From positions 1,056,961 through 1,120,960 of the forward strand of contig BCIA01000006.1 of the NCBI GenBank assembly GCA_001599815.1: DNA of 64,000 bases, read 5' to 3'. Below are positions 12,032 to 22,496 of the stretch, one piece after another (within the stretch, counting starts at the first letter, position 1; the number at the start of each line of letters is the position of its first letter). The notes under the pieces were generated by a model that was not told the origin of the DNA, ran no database searches, and saw only the letters and a program-made list of their open reading frames with translations. The translations under genes and the position numbers were made by a program. Origin of the DNA: Furcasterigmium furcatum. Lineage: Eukaryota > Ascomycota > Sordariomycetes > Glomerellales > Plectosphaerellaceae.

Positions 12032-12197
12032 GGGAGACTGGGGGTCGATACTTGGGTCAGGGAGAGGTATCAGATTGAAGGGCGCCATTACAATCATCTC
12101 TTGTCGGCAAGGTCGCGAAATTGAGAAGCATTGAGCTGAAGAATTGAACCTGCTACCCCGAGCTCCAGTAGCTCGTGACCCATGTCCCGATTCCCTC

Positions 12198-12608
12198 TCA
12201 TCCCAGGTTCAATGAAACCATCCAGCTCGGCCCATTCTGAGAGATGTTGCTCGAGGTAGGGTAGTTTAAGTGCCTATTTACCAGCAGCAGGAACCTCAGT
12301 GGCGGACGTGTCGTCCATGCTGACGGAGATGGATGCAACTTTTTCATCATCGTCGTTGTTAGGGGCCTCCCTCCAGGTGCAGGGCACTCCTCGTCCCAGT
12401 TCCACTCTGCGCAGCCGGCAATGCCGCAATTGACGTTTTCCTTGTTGACGAGGTGAAGGCAGCGCTTGAAATTCTGGTGGCTCAAGTGGAAGTGGCCCCT
12501 GTGCTGCCCGTGATCGAGGCAGAACTCGACCATGCCGGGCACGCTGGTTCCAAAGCACCCGTTACCGCCGTCAACGATGTAGCTCCGGAAGTCCTCCAGA
12601 AGACTCAT
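12198..12608 (-). CDS. Small Cys-rich hypothetical protein, possibly frameshifted
   Basis: Open frame of 136 residues starting at ATG 12608. The first about 75 residues look like a real small protein rich in Cys, His and Asn (GNGCFGTSVPGMVEFCLD, then HFHLSHQNFKRCLHLV and NCGIAGCAEWNWDEE). After WNWDEEC the current frame runs on with unremarkable sequence. An overlapping minus-strand frame ending at 12274 instead reads CTWREAPNNDDDEK followed by a Ser/Asp-rich end, which looks more protein-like. A single base change near 12385 would join the two. No signal peptide is seen. Function unknown; I did not match it to a named domain. Confidence 0.5.
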   Translation of the reverse strand: MSLLEDFRSYIVDGGNGCFGTSVPGMVEFCLDHGQHRGHFHLSHQNFKRCLHLVNKENVNCGIAGCAEWNWDEECPAPGGRPLTTTMMKKLHPSPSAWTTRPPLRFLLLVNRHLNYPTSSNISQNGPSWMVSLNLG

Positions 12609-12672
12609 TTACCCACAAATAATCGTCCAAGAGTAGAGCTTATTGTAGAAAACTTACTGCTACTTGAGTAAT

Positions 12673-13743
12673 TCAAAGTGGATGTAATCCTTTTTCCAGA
12701 GGGGGGTGCATGTTACCCTCGCTCGTGATTCCCGGAGGCAAGCCTCTGGAGCTGGCAACTCGTCCATCCAAGATGCAGGCGGACTGGAAAAGCCCGCGCT
12801 TCCTGTCAGTATCGCACAGCTCATGAAGCCCCAGGTCAACCGCAATCCGCGTGGCGATGCCAGCCAGCACCCACGAGTCCGAGAACTTGCTCTCAGTCAG
12901 CTCCGCAAACTGGCCGAGCACAATAGCCGCTTCCAACAGCCTCAGAGACTCGTCGTCCGTTTGGGCCGCGAATGACGCCTCAAGCGCCGCCACGCCTGCC
13001 AGATACAAATCGACTGCTTTATCTGCGGAGTTGGGTGACACCGAGACTGCGGTGCTCGCAAGCGCCGTGGCCGTGACAAAGACGGAAAAGGGGTCGTGGT
13101 TCCAAAACGCCCGATGGAGATGATTCTGGATTTCCTCCGATGTAGCAAATGGCAGGGTCGGCAGTACGGACTCGCAGTATTTTGAGATGACCCTCTCTGA
13201 CACGGCCCGGCCCGGCAAGGTCAACCTGCGGTTCGAGCGGGTAGGTGGCGGATCTGGTAGTGATCGTGCGGCGCCCTGTATGAGAAGCTTCAGCACGCCG
13301 TCTTGGGTTACCAGGGGCGTCTGGGAAGTGACACCGGACAAAGGGACTTGGACCAGGTCATCCATGATGCCCTGCACATTGGACTCGGTGCAGGATTGCG
13401 AGTTGGCAAAGAGATCTTGGATGAGAGTCGTAGACGAGGACCTGAGGGAAGATGAGGCGGGCAGGCTGTCCAACATTGCCGCGTCGCGGTCGAGCTGGGT
13501 GTCGTGAAGGCCGTCGGCAGGGTGTTCGTTGGCTTCGATTTCAGCGATCTCCCGCTCCAAGGCGGCAATTGAGGTCTCCAGTCCTTGGGTGTACTCCAGC
13601 CAAGCGGTGGCGGCGTTCCTCGCTCGGTAGGCGCAGTTGTGGTTGAACCTCTCACATCTGCTGCAAACTGGCTGTTTCCTGTCGCATTTGACCCGTTGTG
13701 ACCTGCATTTGACGCAGGCCAGAGTACTTGCGTTTGAATCCAT
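12673..13743 (-). CDS. Zn2Cys6 transcription factor, shortened at the C-terminus
   Basis: Nuclear regulator of 356 residues starting at ATG 13743. The zinc cluster is complete (C10, C13, C20, C27, C30, C37) and is followed by a linker with coiled-coil character (LETSIAALEREIAEIE). A fungal-specific transcription factor region begins near residue 195. The frame stops soon after the SRGLPPGI motif, which in related proteins lies near the middle of this domain; such proteins are usually 550-700 residues long. Alternative splicing at a GTAACA donor near 12715 only adds a few residues before another stop. It therefore appears truncated. It is divergent to the regulator at 14160, with about 415 bases between them. 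Confidence 0.75.
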   Translation of the reverse strand: MDSNASTLACVKCRSQRVKCDRKQPVCSRCERFNHNCAYRARNAATAWLEYTQGLETSIAALEREIAEIEANEHPADGLHDTQLDRDAAMLDSLPASSSLRSSSTTLIQDLFANSQSCTESNVQGIMDDLVQVPLSGVTSQTPLVTQDGVLKLLIQGAARSLPDPPPTRSNRRLTLPGRAVSERVISKYCESVLPTLPFATSEEIQNHLHRAFWNHDPFSVFVTATALASTAVSVSPNSADKAVDLYLAGVAALEASFAAQTDDESLRLLEAAIVLGQFAELTESKFSDSWVLAGIATRIAVDLGLHELCDTDRKRGLFQSACILDGRVASSRGLPPGITSEGNMHPPLEKGLHPL

Positions 13744-14159
13744 GTGAGCTTGATTGTCGCGGTTGTCGTGAAGGGGGTGGAAGTCCGGTGACCTTCTGCA
13801 TTGTTGGTCGGGCTGACATGCCAAAATGCTCAAATTTCCTGGCGGTATCGAAGTCGACCAGCGAGCAACCCCATCGTGGGATGGTTGGATAGCTGGATGG
13901 ATGATGGATGTTGCAAGACCGATTCGTCCCTTTCGAAGCCTCTGTTCTCCACCTTGGTGGTGGTCACGTGATGGCATCTGATGTTGGAAGCTCAAAGCAC
14001 CGACCCCAACACTGCATCCGTCCCGTCTCCATCTTCGGGCACATTAGGGCACATCACAGAGACCCCGTTAACAGGCCTCTGAATCCGACAGCCGCAACTT
14101 CATTTCTCCGCCTGTCAACACTGCCCTCTCTTGCACTTGCGGCCTCGTCACACATCGTC

Positions 14160-15993
14160 ATGGATGGAGGCTCATACGAATCCACCCGACCCAATGCCAT
14201 TCCTGTCAGTGAATCTGAACCATGGACCGGGAAATGAACTCAGCTCACCTTGCCTCTTCCCATAGGTTTGCGAGCGGTGCCGCCACAGGAAACAGAAATG
14301 CACCAGCGATTTGAGTCCATGCTCCTCGTGCATCGAGGCCGGCGTTAACTGCATGATCTCCGATCCCGGATCACAGAAATCGGTCCCGAGGCTCTACGTT
14401 CTCCAGCTTGAAGAGCACAGAGAGAGGCTCCTCAGAAGACTGTCCCTCAAAAGGTCGTCCTCGGCTCGAAGAACGGACCAGAGCACCGATGCCCGGGACA
14501 CCTCTCGGTCTCATTCTCTGGCATCGACAGGGCGGTACCTCGGTTCCTCAAGCAACATCGCATTCGTGAAATATGCCGTCCTCGATGCACAACGGAACGG
14601 AATCCTCCAGGGCCCGGGAAGAGAATATCCTGTTCGAGAACAAATTGATCTTTCGTCGCCTTTACTAGAGAATCTCTTGCCCTCCTTACCGACACCAACC
14701 ACACCTTCCAGGAACAAGCTTGAGCAGCTGTACCCCAGCTTCTCCAGTCTGCAATGGCAGTACCGGATTCTCGAGCGAAACGAGTTCGACCGCCACTTGA
14801 CCATATTCTATGACGGTCGACCGAGCAATCCCCCCGCTTCCGCGGTTGTGGCATACATGGTGCTTGCTATATCTTTGTGCTCCTCCCCGAAGACCCGAGG
14901 CGACTCTCTGTCATCGAGCGCTGCGGAGGCATTTTATGAAGAAGCCATTGCGTTGCTGATTCCGACATTGGCGGAATCCTCACTCGACACCCTTCAGGCG
15001 GTGCTCCTCATCCTGTTCTACTCGACTGTCAATCCACAAAAGCCGTTGGTCTGGCATCTCCTCGGCAGGGCCTGGAGGCTTGCTTTGGCACTACGCCTCC
15101 ATGAGGAAGGAGGTTGCGCTGAAGCCGAGTCTCTGCTGCCAGAAGATTCCAAGTCGTTGCCCAGACGTTTATTCTGGGCCTTGTATGCCATGGACAGGGT
15201 CGTCAACAATACACTGGGGCGCTCTGCTACCGTTGGCGACGCTTCCATCACCACCGCCCTTCCCACGATAAGTTTATCTGACGATTCTCCCACAAACTAT
15301 GAGCTGGCTGCGGCTGTTCATTTCTACCAACTTCGACAGCTCTACAGCGAGGCTGCAACTATGCTGTACCACGACCCGCAGACTCCTACAACGGCACGAA
15401 CCGAAGGCTTCCGGCAGCGTCTCGATCAGTGGAGGACCAACACGCCGCTCATTGCGTACGAGCAGCACATTGAAGACTGGTTCGAGCACTCATATCACAA
15501 CCTTTGCATGTTTGTCCACCGACCGTCCACCGCAAGACCAGACCCATCGGCCGATGAGCTCAGCCGATGCTTCTACGCCGCCACCCAGGCCCTGCGGCTG
15601 TACTCCAGTCTGTTCAGCGGAGATGGTATCGATTCGACGTGGATCGCATCCTACTGGCTTTTCGTCGCCGCCGTCACGCATCTATTCTGCCTTTGGTCGA
15701 GCCCGGAGCTCCGGGCCCTGACGGACTGGAACGAGGTAAACGAAACCATACATGATACCACCATGGTGCTGGCAGCGATGACAGAGAGGTGGCGGTCGGC
15801 AAAGACAACACTCTCCATATATCGCCGTCTATCCAAGGGTACCATGCAGAAGTACGCGGCAATCATCTCGCAGGAGGGTGCAGACAATCCCCTTCAGACG
15901 TTTACAGCCCCGGTCCTTTCGCCGAGCGGCATTGGTGCGCTCATGGACGACTTCACGATGGAGTTTGGCTTGTACAACGGCTACTACCCCTGA
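14160..15993 (+). CDS. Zn2Cys6 transcription factor
   Basis: Nuclear regulator of 590 residues. Exon 1 (14160-14204) encodes 15 residues. The intron at 14205-14265 has a GTCAGT donor and a CATAG acceptor. Exon 2 (14266-15993) opens with the zinc cluster C17, C20, C27, C34, C37, C44 (CERCRHRKQKC, then CSSC). The middle region carries the fungal-specific transcription factor domain (QYRILERNEFDRHLTIFYD, LLGRAWRLALALRLHEEGG, RRLFWALYAMDR). The length is normal for the family. Targets are unknown. It lies about 4 kb from the pyrimidine-catabolic cluster and is one candidate for its regulator. Confidence 0.88.
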
Positions 15994-16208
15994 GGATCTC
16001 GACATTGGTTGGTAGAAATGCGAACGCCCTAGCAATGAGACGGTCTTCTCCACTGCGAGACAGTTACAGATTATGCATCAAGACAACCACCGCTGAGTTT
16101 TTTCTGACAATGTAACAAAGAATCTGGATGAAAGTGCCTGGGTCTCATACGACTACGCCGCTTCTCCCTGATCATCATATCGCGTCCTCGTTGTCGTTCA
16201 GGTGTCGC

Positions 16209-17318
16209 TCAAACCTCACCCCTCGCCCTCGCCTCGAGGAAGGCCGGGTGCTTGATCCTGGCTCGCAGCAGCCTCTCCTTCAGCCACTCGCCGGCATTGA
16301 CGTCCTGGTACTTCGGCTTCCCGCCCTCCTCGACACAACCGGGCAGCGTCGTGATGGTGGCGCTCTGGCTTGGCGAGAAGAAGTATGCCAGGCTGTACCG
16401 CTCCTCCCCGCTGATGTTCCTGACGCGATGGATGGTGCTGACGAACTTGTCGTTGGTCGCGCGCTCGAGGACGTCGCCGACGTTAACGACGAGAGAACCC
16501 TCCACGGGCGGGGCCGGGATCCAGTGGCCGTTGGCGTTGAGGACCTCAAGGGCCGGGGTGTCGGTCAGCTGGTTGACGAGGGTGAACCAGCTGTAGTCGG
16601 CATGGGCGCCGATGCCGATGGTGTTGTTGTCGGCGGCGGGCTGGGAGGGGTAGAAGAGCGCGCGGATGTTCGCGGCCGGGTACTCGAGCATGTGGTCGAA
16701 GTAGTCCTCGGGGAGATCGAGGCCAAGGGCGATCATGTGCAGGAGGGTCTTGGAGAAGTCAGACACGACCTTGCGGTACTCGTAGATGACCTTGCGGAAC
16801 TCGGGGAGGCTCTCGGGCCACTGGTTCAGGGGCCCCAGAGGGAAGAGAGACCTGTCGAGATCGGCGGGGGGGTTCTGCTCGGGCTCGCTGGGGTCCTCGC
16901 CCATCTGGAAGGCTTCTTTCAGGTCGCCACGGGTGGACTCGTCGAGTCTAGTCTCCAAGAGAGGCTCATATCCCTTTATGGTAGGGGAATTGTTGATGTG
17001 GATCTTCTCCTTGTCCTCGAGGGGGAGGGCGAAGAACTTCTTCATCGTCTCGGTGGTGCGCGTCTGGAGGTCTTGGTCGATGCCATGATTCAGAGCGTAC
17101 ATGAAGCCGACCTCGGTGAAGGCCTTGTAGACCTCTCTGGCGACCATTTTGCGCTCATTGAGATTGTCAGAGCGGGCATTCTTAAAGTCAACGAATGGGA
17201 TGCTCTCGAACGTGGGCTTCATGTCCGCGCCGGTGAGAACGGCGCGAGTCAAGGTTCCTTTTCCGCCGTGGAAAGTCACCGTCTGCGGCGCAACGTCAAC
17301 CAAGGCACCCGGAGCCAT
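16209..17318 (-). CDS. 2-oxoglutarate/Fe(II)-dependent oxygenase
   Basis: Single-exon soluble oxygenase of 369 residues, isopenicillin-N-synthase-like. The N-terminal DIOX_N region includes IPFVDF and GFMYALNHGI. The iron ligands are H239 and D241 (GAHADYSWF) and H297 (HRVRN). The 2-oxoglutarate-binding pair is R307/S309 (RYSLAYFF). Known members oxidise small molecules, including thymine 7-hydroxylase, amino-acid and secondary-metabolite oxygenases. It sits head-to-head with the reductase that begins the pyrimidine cluster, with an 856-base gap. That makes a thymine-type substrate worth testing, but the sequence alone does not prove it. Confidence 0.9.
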   Translation of the reverse strand: MAPGALVDVAPQTVTFHGGKGTLTRAVLTGADMKPTFESIPFVDFKNARSDNLNERKMVAREVYKAFTEVGFMYALNHGIDQDLQTRTTETMKKFFALPLEDKEKIHINNSPTIKGYEPLLETRLDESTRGDLKEAFQMGEDPSEPEQNPPADLDRSLFPLGPLNQWPESLPEFRKVIYEYRKVVSDFSKTLLHMIALGLDLPEDYFDHMLEYPAANIRALFYPSQPAADNNTIGIGAHADYSWFTLVNQLTDTPALEVLNANGHWIPAPPVEGSLVVNVGDVLERATNDKFVSTIHRVRNISGEERYSLAYFFSPSQSATITTLPGCVEEGGKPKYQDVNAGEWLKERLLRARIKHPAFLEARARGEV

Positions 17319-18174
17319 TTTGTCTGCGTTGATGGGGTCGAAAAAACGTTGAGATGGAGGTTGGAGTGTGGAGGGTGTGTTCTACGGGCGTTCTCTGTGA
17401 GGGGCGTGATCACATCCGAGCGAGGTCGATTTATCAATTAAATAATGGCAGCTGAACGAGAAGGCCTTGAATTTGCATTAAAGAGGGTTCAATGGCTCGC
17501 ACGCCTCGCCGCCGGTGCTGTTGCGTGGCGGCCTCGGAAGAAGCCCGATGTCGCGAAAATACCGACAGGATTCAGTTGCCGCACCAAGTTCGAACGCATG
17601 GAGGCAAACCTGTCTACTGGCGCAGATCCCTCTTTAGGTAGCTGCATAAGACACATCCCTTACTTGATAGCCATTTCCAAACGCTGTGAGCGTCGGGTGC
17701 AGCGTGGCTCTCCCGTCGTAGTATGACCGAGCGGTGATGGGAGAGGGACTGAATGACCTACGCATGACTTCAAGGTCATTGCTTCAAGAAATCCTGATAT
17801 TGGAAATAACTCTATATTCGAAATGACACACCTTTTCCCCAAGTTACTTGGCATGCGATGGACCGATAGCGTAATCTGTCATACTTCAACTTGTCGCCTC
17901 GGAGGCCAACCCCCGGGCCACTCGCACATCTTCCGATGGGGGCTCGCGACTTTGCCGACACCCCCAGACTGCCCGGGCATGCGCCGTACACGCCCGCCGG
18001 CGACCGCGGGGGGGAATGGCACCGCATTCTCTGCCAGTGGGAGTCTGGAGGTATTGGTCTTCCTCTTAAGGGTGGAAGCTTGGGCTGCCAAAGTCACAAT
18101 TTCCGTCCTTACTCAAATACGTCCACCGTATCATCCCACTAGCGGCCATCAAGTGACCACCAACACCCAGGAAC
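17319..18174. other. Divergent promoter region between oxygenase and reductase
   Basis: About 850 bases upstream of both the leftward oxygenase and the rightward reductase. No coding sequence is recognised. Short frames on both strands lack family features. Confidence 0.5.
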
Positions 18175-19186
18175 ATGTCGACCGCCCCAGGAAAACGTCT
18201 TGAAGGGAAGACAATTGTCATTACCGGTGCGTCGTCTGGTATCGGGCGCAGTACGGCGCTCGAGTTCGCCCGCACCTCACCCCGGGATCTCCGCTTGATC
18301 CTTGTTGCTCGACGACTCGAGTCACTTGACAGCCTTTCCGCCGAGATTTCATCGGAAGTTGGTGAAGGGGTCAAGGTGCTCCCGGTGAAGCTCGATGTTG
18401 CCAACCGCGACGAGGTGGCCCAGTTTGTCAGCTCTCTACCCGAAGGGTGGAGGGATATCGATGTTCTGGTCAACAACGCGTGAGTACTTCTTACAACCCT
18501 GCTTGCTTCTTGCTCGTGACCTGGTACTGGCTGGAGTGGCTAAGGTTCTACTCAGTGGCTTAGTGAAGGGTGTCGCGCGGGCACCTGAGATTGCAGAGGA
18601 GGATATGGATGTCATGTTCAAGACCAACGTCACAGGCTTGGTAAACATGACACAAGCCGTCCTGCCCATCTATCTCAAGAGGCCTAACGGTGGAAGTGGT
18701 GATATTGTGAACCTCGGAAGCATCGCTGGCCGTGACCATTATCCTGGCGGCAGCATCTACTGCGCAACCAAGGCTGCCGTCAGCGCTTTCAGTAACAGTC
18801 TTCGCAAAGAGCTCATCACCACTCGCGTGCGCGTGATGGAGGTGGCGCCAGGCCAGGTTGAGACGGCAAGTCAACAGCTTTTTGTGCCGAGAGTCGACTT
18901 GACCTTGTCGCTGACGGATCCTTAGGAGTTCTCCCTCGTACGTTTCTACGGCGACAAGTCCCAGGCTGATTCAGTTTACGCGTGGGTGTACCCCGAAACG
19001 ATTCCGCCATATTCTACGGACCAGCTAACACTCAGTGCCGGAAGAGGATGTGAACCGCTTAGCGGCGATGATATCGCAGAGGTCATCGTTTTCGTCGTTA
19101 GCAGGCCTGAAAATGTCGTTGTTGCTGACACGTTGATTTTTCCAAGCCACCAGGGTAGTGCCACGATCATGCACAGGAAGACTTGA
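18175..19186 (+). CDS. SDR of YdfG/YMR226C type, likely malonate-semialdehyde reductase
   Basis: NADPH-dependent short-chain dehydrogenase of about 273 residues. Exons are 18175-18479, 18556-18865, 18926-18981 and 19036-19186; the last exon could instead start at 19045, giving 270 residues. The second intron has a GC donor (ACG/GCAAGT). TGASSGIG lies at 17-24, NNAG at 100-103, Ser157 and Tyr170/Lys174 form the catalytic set, and PGQVETEFSLVRFYGD is the family signature. Relatives are E. coli YdfG and yeast YMR226C, which act on 3-hydroxy acids and reduce malonic semialdehyde to 3-hydroxypropionate. In Lachancea kluyveri a YMR226C homologue (Urc8) does this at the end of uracil breakdown, which matches the neighbours here. 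Confidence 0.85.
18866..18925 (+). other. GC-AG intron
   Basis: A 60-base intron starting GCAAGT and ending TTAG inside the YdfG-type reductase. Removing it joins GQVET to EFSLVRF exactly as the family requires. No GT donor at this position restores the frame. GC donors are a minor class in fungi. Confidence 0.8.
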
Positions 19187-19650
19187 GAATGAATGGCTGA
19201 GGGCAATAGACTGAGCATGTGCTCTCGCAGTCGGGCTAGGCAGTGAGGTCAACCATCTGGAATGAAAAGGCATTCATATGGTGTATGGAAGTAATACTTG
19301 GCCGGCTGTGTAGATCATCGAGCAACAAAGGGAAACTTCTAGCTCTGTTTCTACCAAGTTTAAATTTGCCAGTCACTTAACGCTTGTACATCCTTGTAGA
19401 CAACAACCCCAGCCAAGCCCAAGTTCACTCGCGTGAGAAAACCGGAGGTTCCGGGTTGAGCCGGAGTTGTTCGCTGCAACTTCAAACGACATATATGCAT
19501 CCACGATCGATCAGAATCTCGTCGCGGTATAATGATGGTCTTGGATTTATCATCCTTAAATCCTTGGCCCATGCATCTGGAATTGGTTTGGTAACCCACC
19601 CGTCACCACAAGTCCAGATCCAGTTCTTACTTCTATCCCAATATGCTCTC
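19187..19650. other. Intergenic region between converging genes
   Basis: About 460 bases between the 3' ends of the reductase and the NCS1 permease. No gene is recognised; it presumably holds both 3' untranslated regions. Confidence 0.5.
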
Positions 19651-21792
19651 TCAGGCCTTGACATCACCGACGTCGCTCACCTGGACGGCAACCTCAGAGG
19701 TGTTGCTCGCAGCAGAGCCCGCATCGACGTCCCTGCCCTCCCTCTCGCCCGGGAAAAAGCCCTCCCGCCCTTCTCGGCCCATGTACTCGAAGCCGCCCTG
19801 GTGAAGCGACTCGTACCCCTTGGGCGCGATACGCATCTTGACAAATCTGGTGGATACATAATAAAGAACTGAAGCGGCGGTAAAGCAGATGAGCCAACCC
19901 AGGCGGTAGAGGTTCCTCGCGCCGTCGCTCGCGGACTGTGGCTGGAACTGGGCGACGAGTCCGGGGAGGCCGAGGGACATGCCGCCGGCCCAGCAGAGAG
20001 ACCCGAGCCAGTTCACGCCGCCCCAGTACCAGTAGACGTCGCCCTTCTTTGCGCGGTACGCGGACGGAATATGATAGTTTCCCTTGCGGACGAGAAGGTA
20101 GTCGACGAGAATAATCTAACGGCATGTATCATCAGCTATCATGTCACCTTAGTTCAAGGTTTCGGCGAGCACGTACCGCACACAAAGGCGCCATGAAGAT
20201 GTTGTAAGATCCGAGGAAGGTGAGGAATGTTGAGGCGCTGGTGAGAAGCTCCCAGGGGCAGACGCAGATGCTGAGGATCGCACAGATGATCTGGCCCCTC
20301 TTGATTGTGAGATACCGAGGTAGAAGGCCTGCGACATCAGAGCCAAACGGTATCGAGTTCGAGCCGAAGTTGGATCCAAATATAGAGAAGACATAGGCGA
20401 AGGACACGAGGAAGACGCCAGCTCGCCCGGCAGGGGTCCAATTGTGGTCAAGAACGGCGGTCAAGAAGTCCCAGATATTCCCTGAGAGCGTTGGCTCGTG
20501 TCAGCAAGCGGCGCAAACGGCCAGAGCACGGATTCGGGGCATTCTCACAATAAGCCTCACCCCAGACGCCCTGCATGGATACTGTTGCGGCCATGCCAAG
20601 GAAGAGCACCAGGACCTTGAAGAGAAAAAGGGAGAGACCTTGGAGCCACCCAGCATGCCAGGGCTTTTTGGTGTAGCGTGCCAGATCAGACTGGTTGACA
20701 AGCATGGGCGAGAGAGTTCCGAGGATGACATTGATACCCGACATGATAGACCAGCCCAGAGGCGTGTTGGACGCGGCAGCAGCGCCGCGAGCCGACGCCA
20801 GATCGAGAACGCTGCTGCTGAGGCCAGCACCGTTGTGGATGGCCCAGCCAAAGATGCCGAAGGTTGCAATGGGCAGGATAACCCCCTTGGCGTTGAAGAC
20901 GTACTGGATCTTGCTGGGATGGAGCCATGTCTGTTCACTTGATGTCAGCCGCAGCCCGAGGTGCCGACTCCGTCGCGGAGAACTTACAAAAGGGAACTGC
21001 ATGAGCCAAACAATGAAAAAGCAAAGAAGCTGCTTCGATGTCACGTTGGAAGATTCCGGCAGGGAGTTTGGCCAGCTATCCCATTTATCGCCGAAAATGC
21101 AGCGCAGGCAGACAGAAAGCAGGTTGCCCCCGTAGAATGTATTGACGCCGAACCAGATGGCGCAAATGAGAGAGCGGAGGGCGATGAAGAAGTATGCACC
21201 ATACATGCCGTATGTCATACGGGCGATGACCGGGCTGCCAAAGGGTGTCAGCAGTTGGTGAGTTGTGTATGTAGTGTAGCGGGCATGCTTACAATCCAAC
21301 ATGATAAACGGCTCCAGGGCGAGCCATGGCGACGACCATTAGGCCGGAGATGAAGGATCCAATGACGGCTGAGATAAGAGCCTGCTCCCATGTCTGGTGG
21401 TTGTGCTGGTCAGCTCCTGGAGCGCCCAAGACTCTCCGTATGTGGTTCAAAACATACAAGACCGACGGCAATGAGAGATGAAGCAACATTCCATCCTGTG
21501 GGGCTGAACGTCGAGGTCATCCAGTAGGTCGGAAGGTTGTACCTAGTCTCACGAGTTAGCTGTATACCGATGTGTCCACAGGCAAGCATGCATGTGTGGG
21601 TAAAAGTTCCACACACCAGTTCCACGTGCGCTCCTTGACAGGAGTTGGTTCAACATCTCTGTTGGACCACCTGGCATTGCCAATTTGCGTTTCGCCCTGG
21701 ACGACGTCGGGAGCCCGGATGAAGGTGTCTAAGGCAGCCCAGGAGCTGAAGGGTTCTGCCACCCTCGACTTCAGGCGCTGATGGTCAAACAT
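19651..21792 (-). CDS. NCS1-family permease, Fur4-type (uracil/allantoin/thiamine class)
   Basis: Plasma-membrane symporter of 582 residues with about 12 membrane helices. Exons are 21792-21617, 21542-21458, 21393-21293, 21234-20988, 20930-20561, 20481-20177 and 20115-19651; they close exactly in frame. The N-terminus carries the NCS1 hallmark (NARWSNRDVEPTP, then RTWNWYNLPTYW). Helix 1 has SPTGWNVASSLIAVGLTW, and later motifs include GFPVIARMTYG and QFPFTWLHPSKIQYVF. The long cytosolic C-terminal tail fits the Fur4/Dal4/Fui1 branch. Its position next to URC4 makes uracil or a related pyrimidine the likely substrate, but allantoin or uridine cannot be excluded from sequence. Confidence 0.92.
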
Positions 21793-22496
21793 AGTGACAG
21801 GAGGAGGAGATCAGAGATGTGACCGAAAGGGTGCTGGGACGATGTAAGTACGAGCAGCCAGAGTGGTTCTGCTGCAAAGATCTTCCACGGCTTTGGGGAT
21901 ATATATCGCTCTCAGTTGACTTGCATCCAATCTTTGGCGGGAAGGATATTGAGTAGATTCAGATCTTTCGAACCCAGCCAATTACCCAGCGGAGATAGAC
22001 GTATCTCGAGGGCAACAAACGCCCGCCTCTGCTCTAACAGCTGGCCCTGGAGAACAAGTCACGGGGAACCAAGTGCCAATTCTGGGGGCCGGCGGCGCGA
22101 TATTTGGTGGCTTTGGCTGATCCATCGGACAAAGTGCGACTCAGTGGACACCGCGGTGAGAGTCAAATCTTCCTGATTGGTGAGACGCGGCGGGCCCGAG
22201 CCGGCCATCTGGGTTCATCGCGGGGGCTCGCTCAGATCCCGATACTAGTCCGGGGGCTTCCCAAGATGCATGGCCCATGACACGTCAACTCCAGAAACTT
22301 ATCACGCATGGCATAACATCATCTCGTCAGTCTTCTCCAAGGAAGGTCAACAACGGGGAGTCTCCACTTGACCTCGATCATGTCGAAATCACTCACGGCT
22401 CCTCAGGGGGGGGATTCGCGTCAACGTCCAGTGTGTGAGCACCCCAGGGTAGATAATCCGTTCATATTTTCATACTTTGCAGCCAGTCCCTACTGC
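21793..22496. other. Intergenic region upstream of permease
   Basis: Promoter region of the permease and 3' flank of URC4. A CTTATC (GATAAG) element is present at 22298-22303. No gene is recognised. Confidence 0.5.

Noticed and set aside
16128..17441. 437-residue open frame on the plus strand
   Set aside because: Antisense shadow of the 2-oxoglutarate oxygenase, which has full catalytic motifs.
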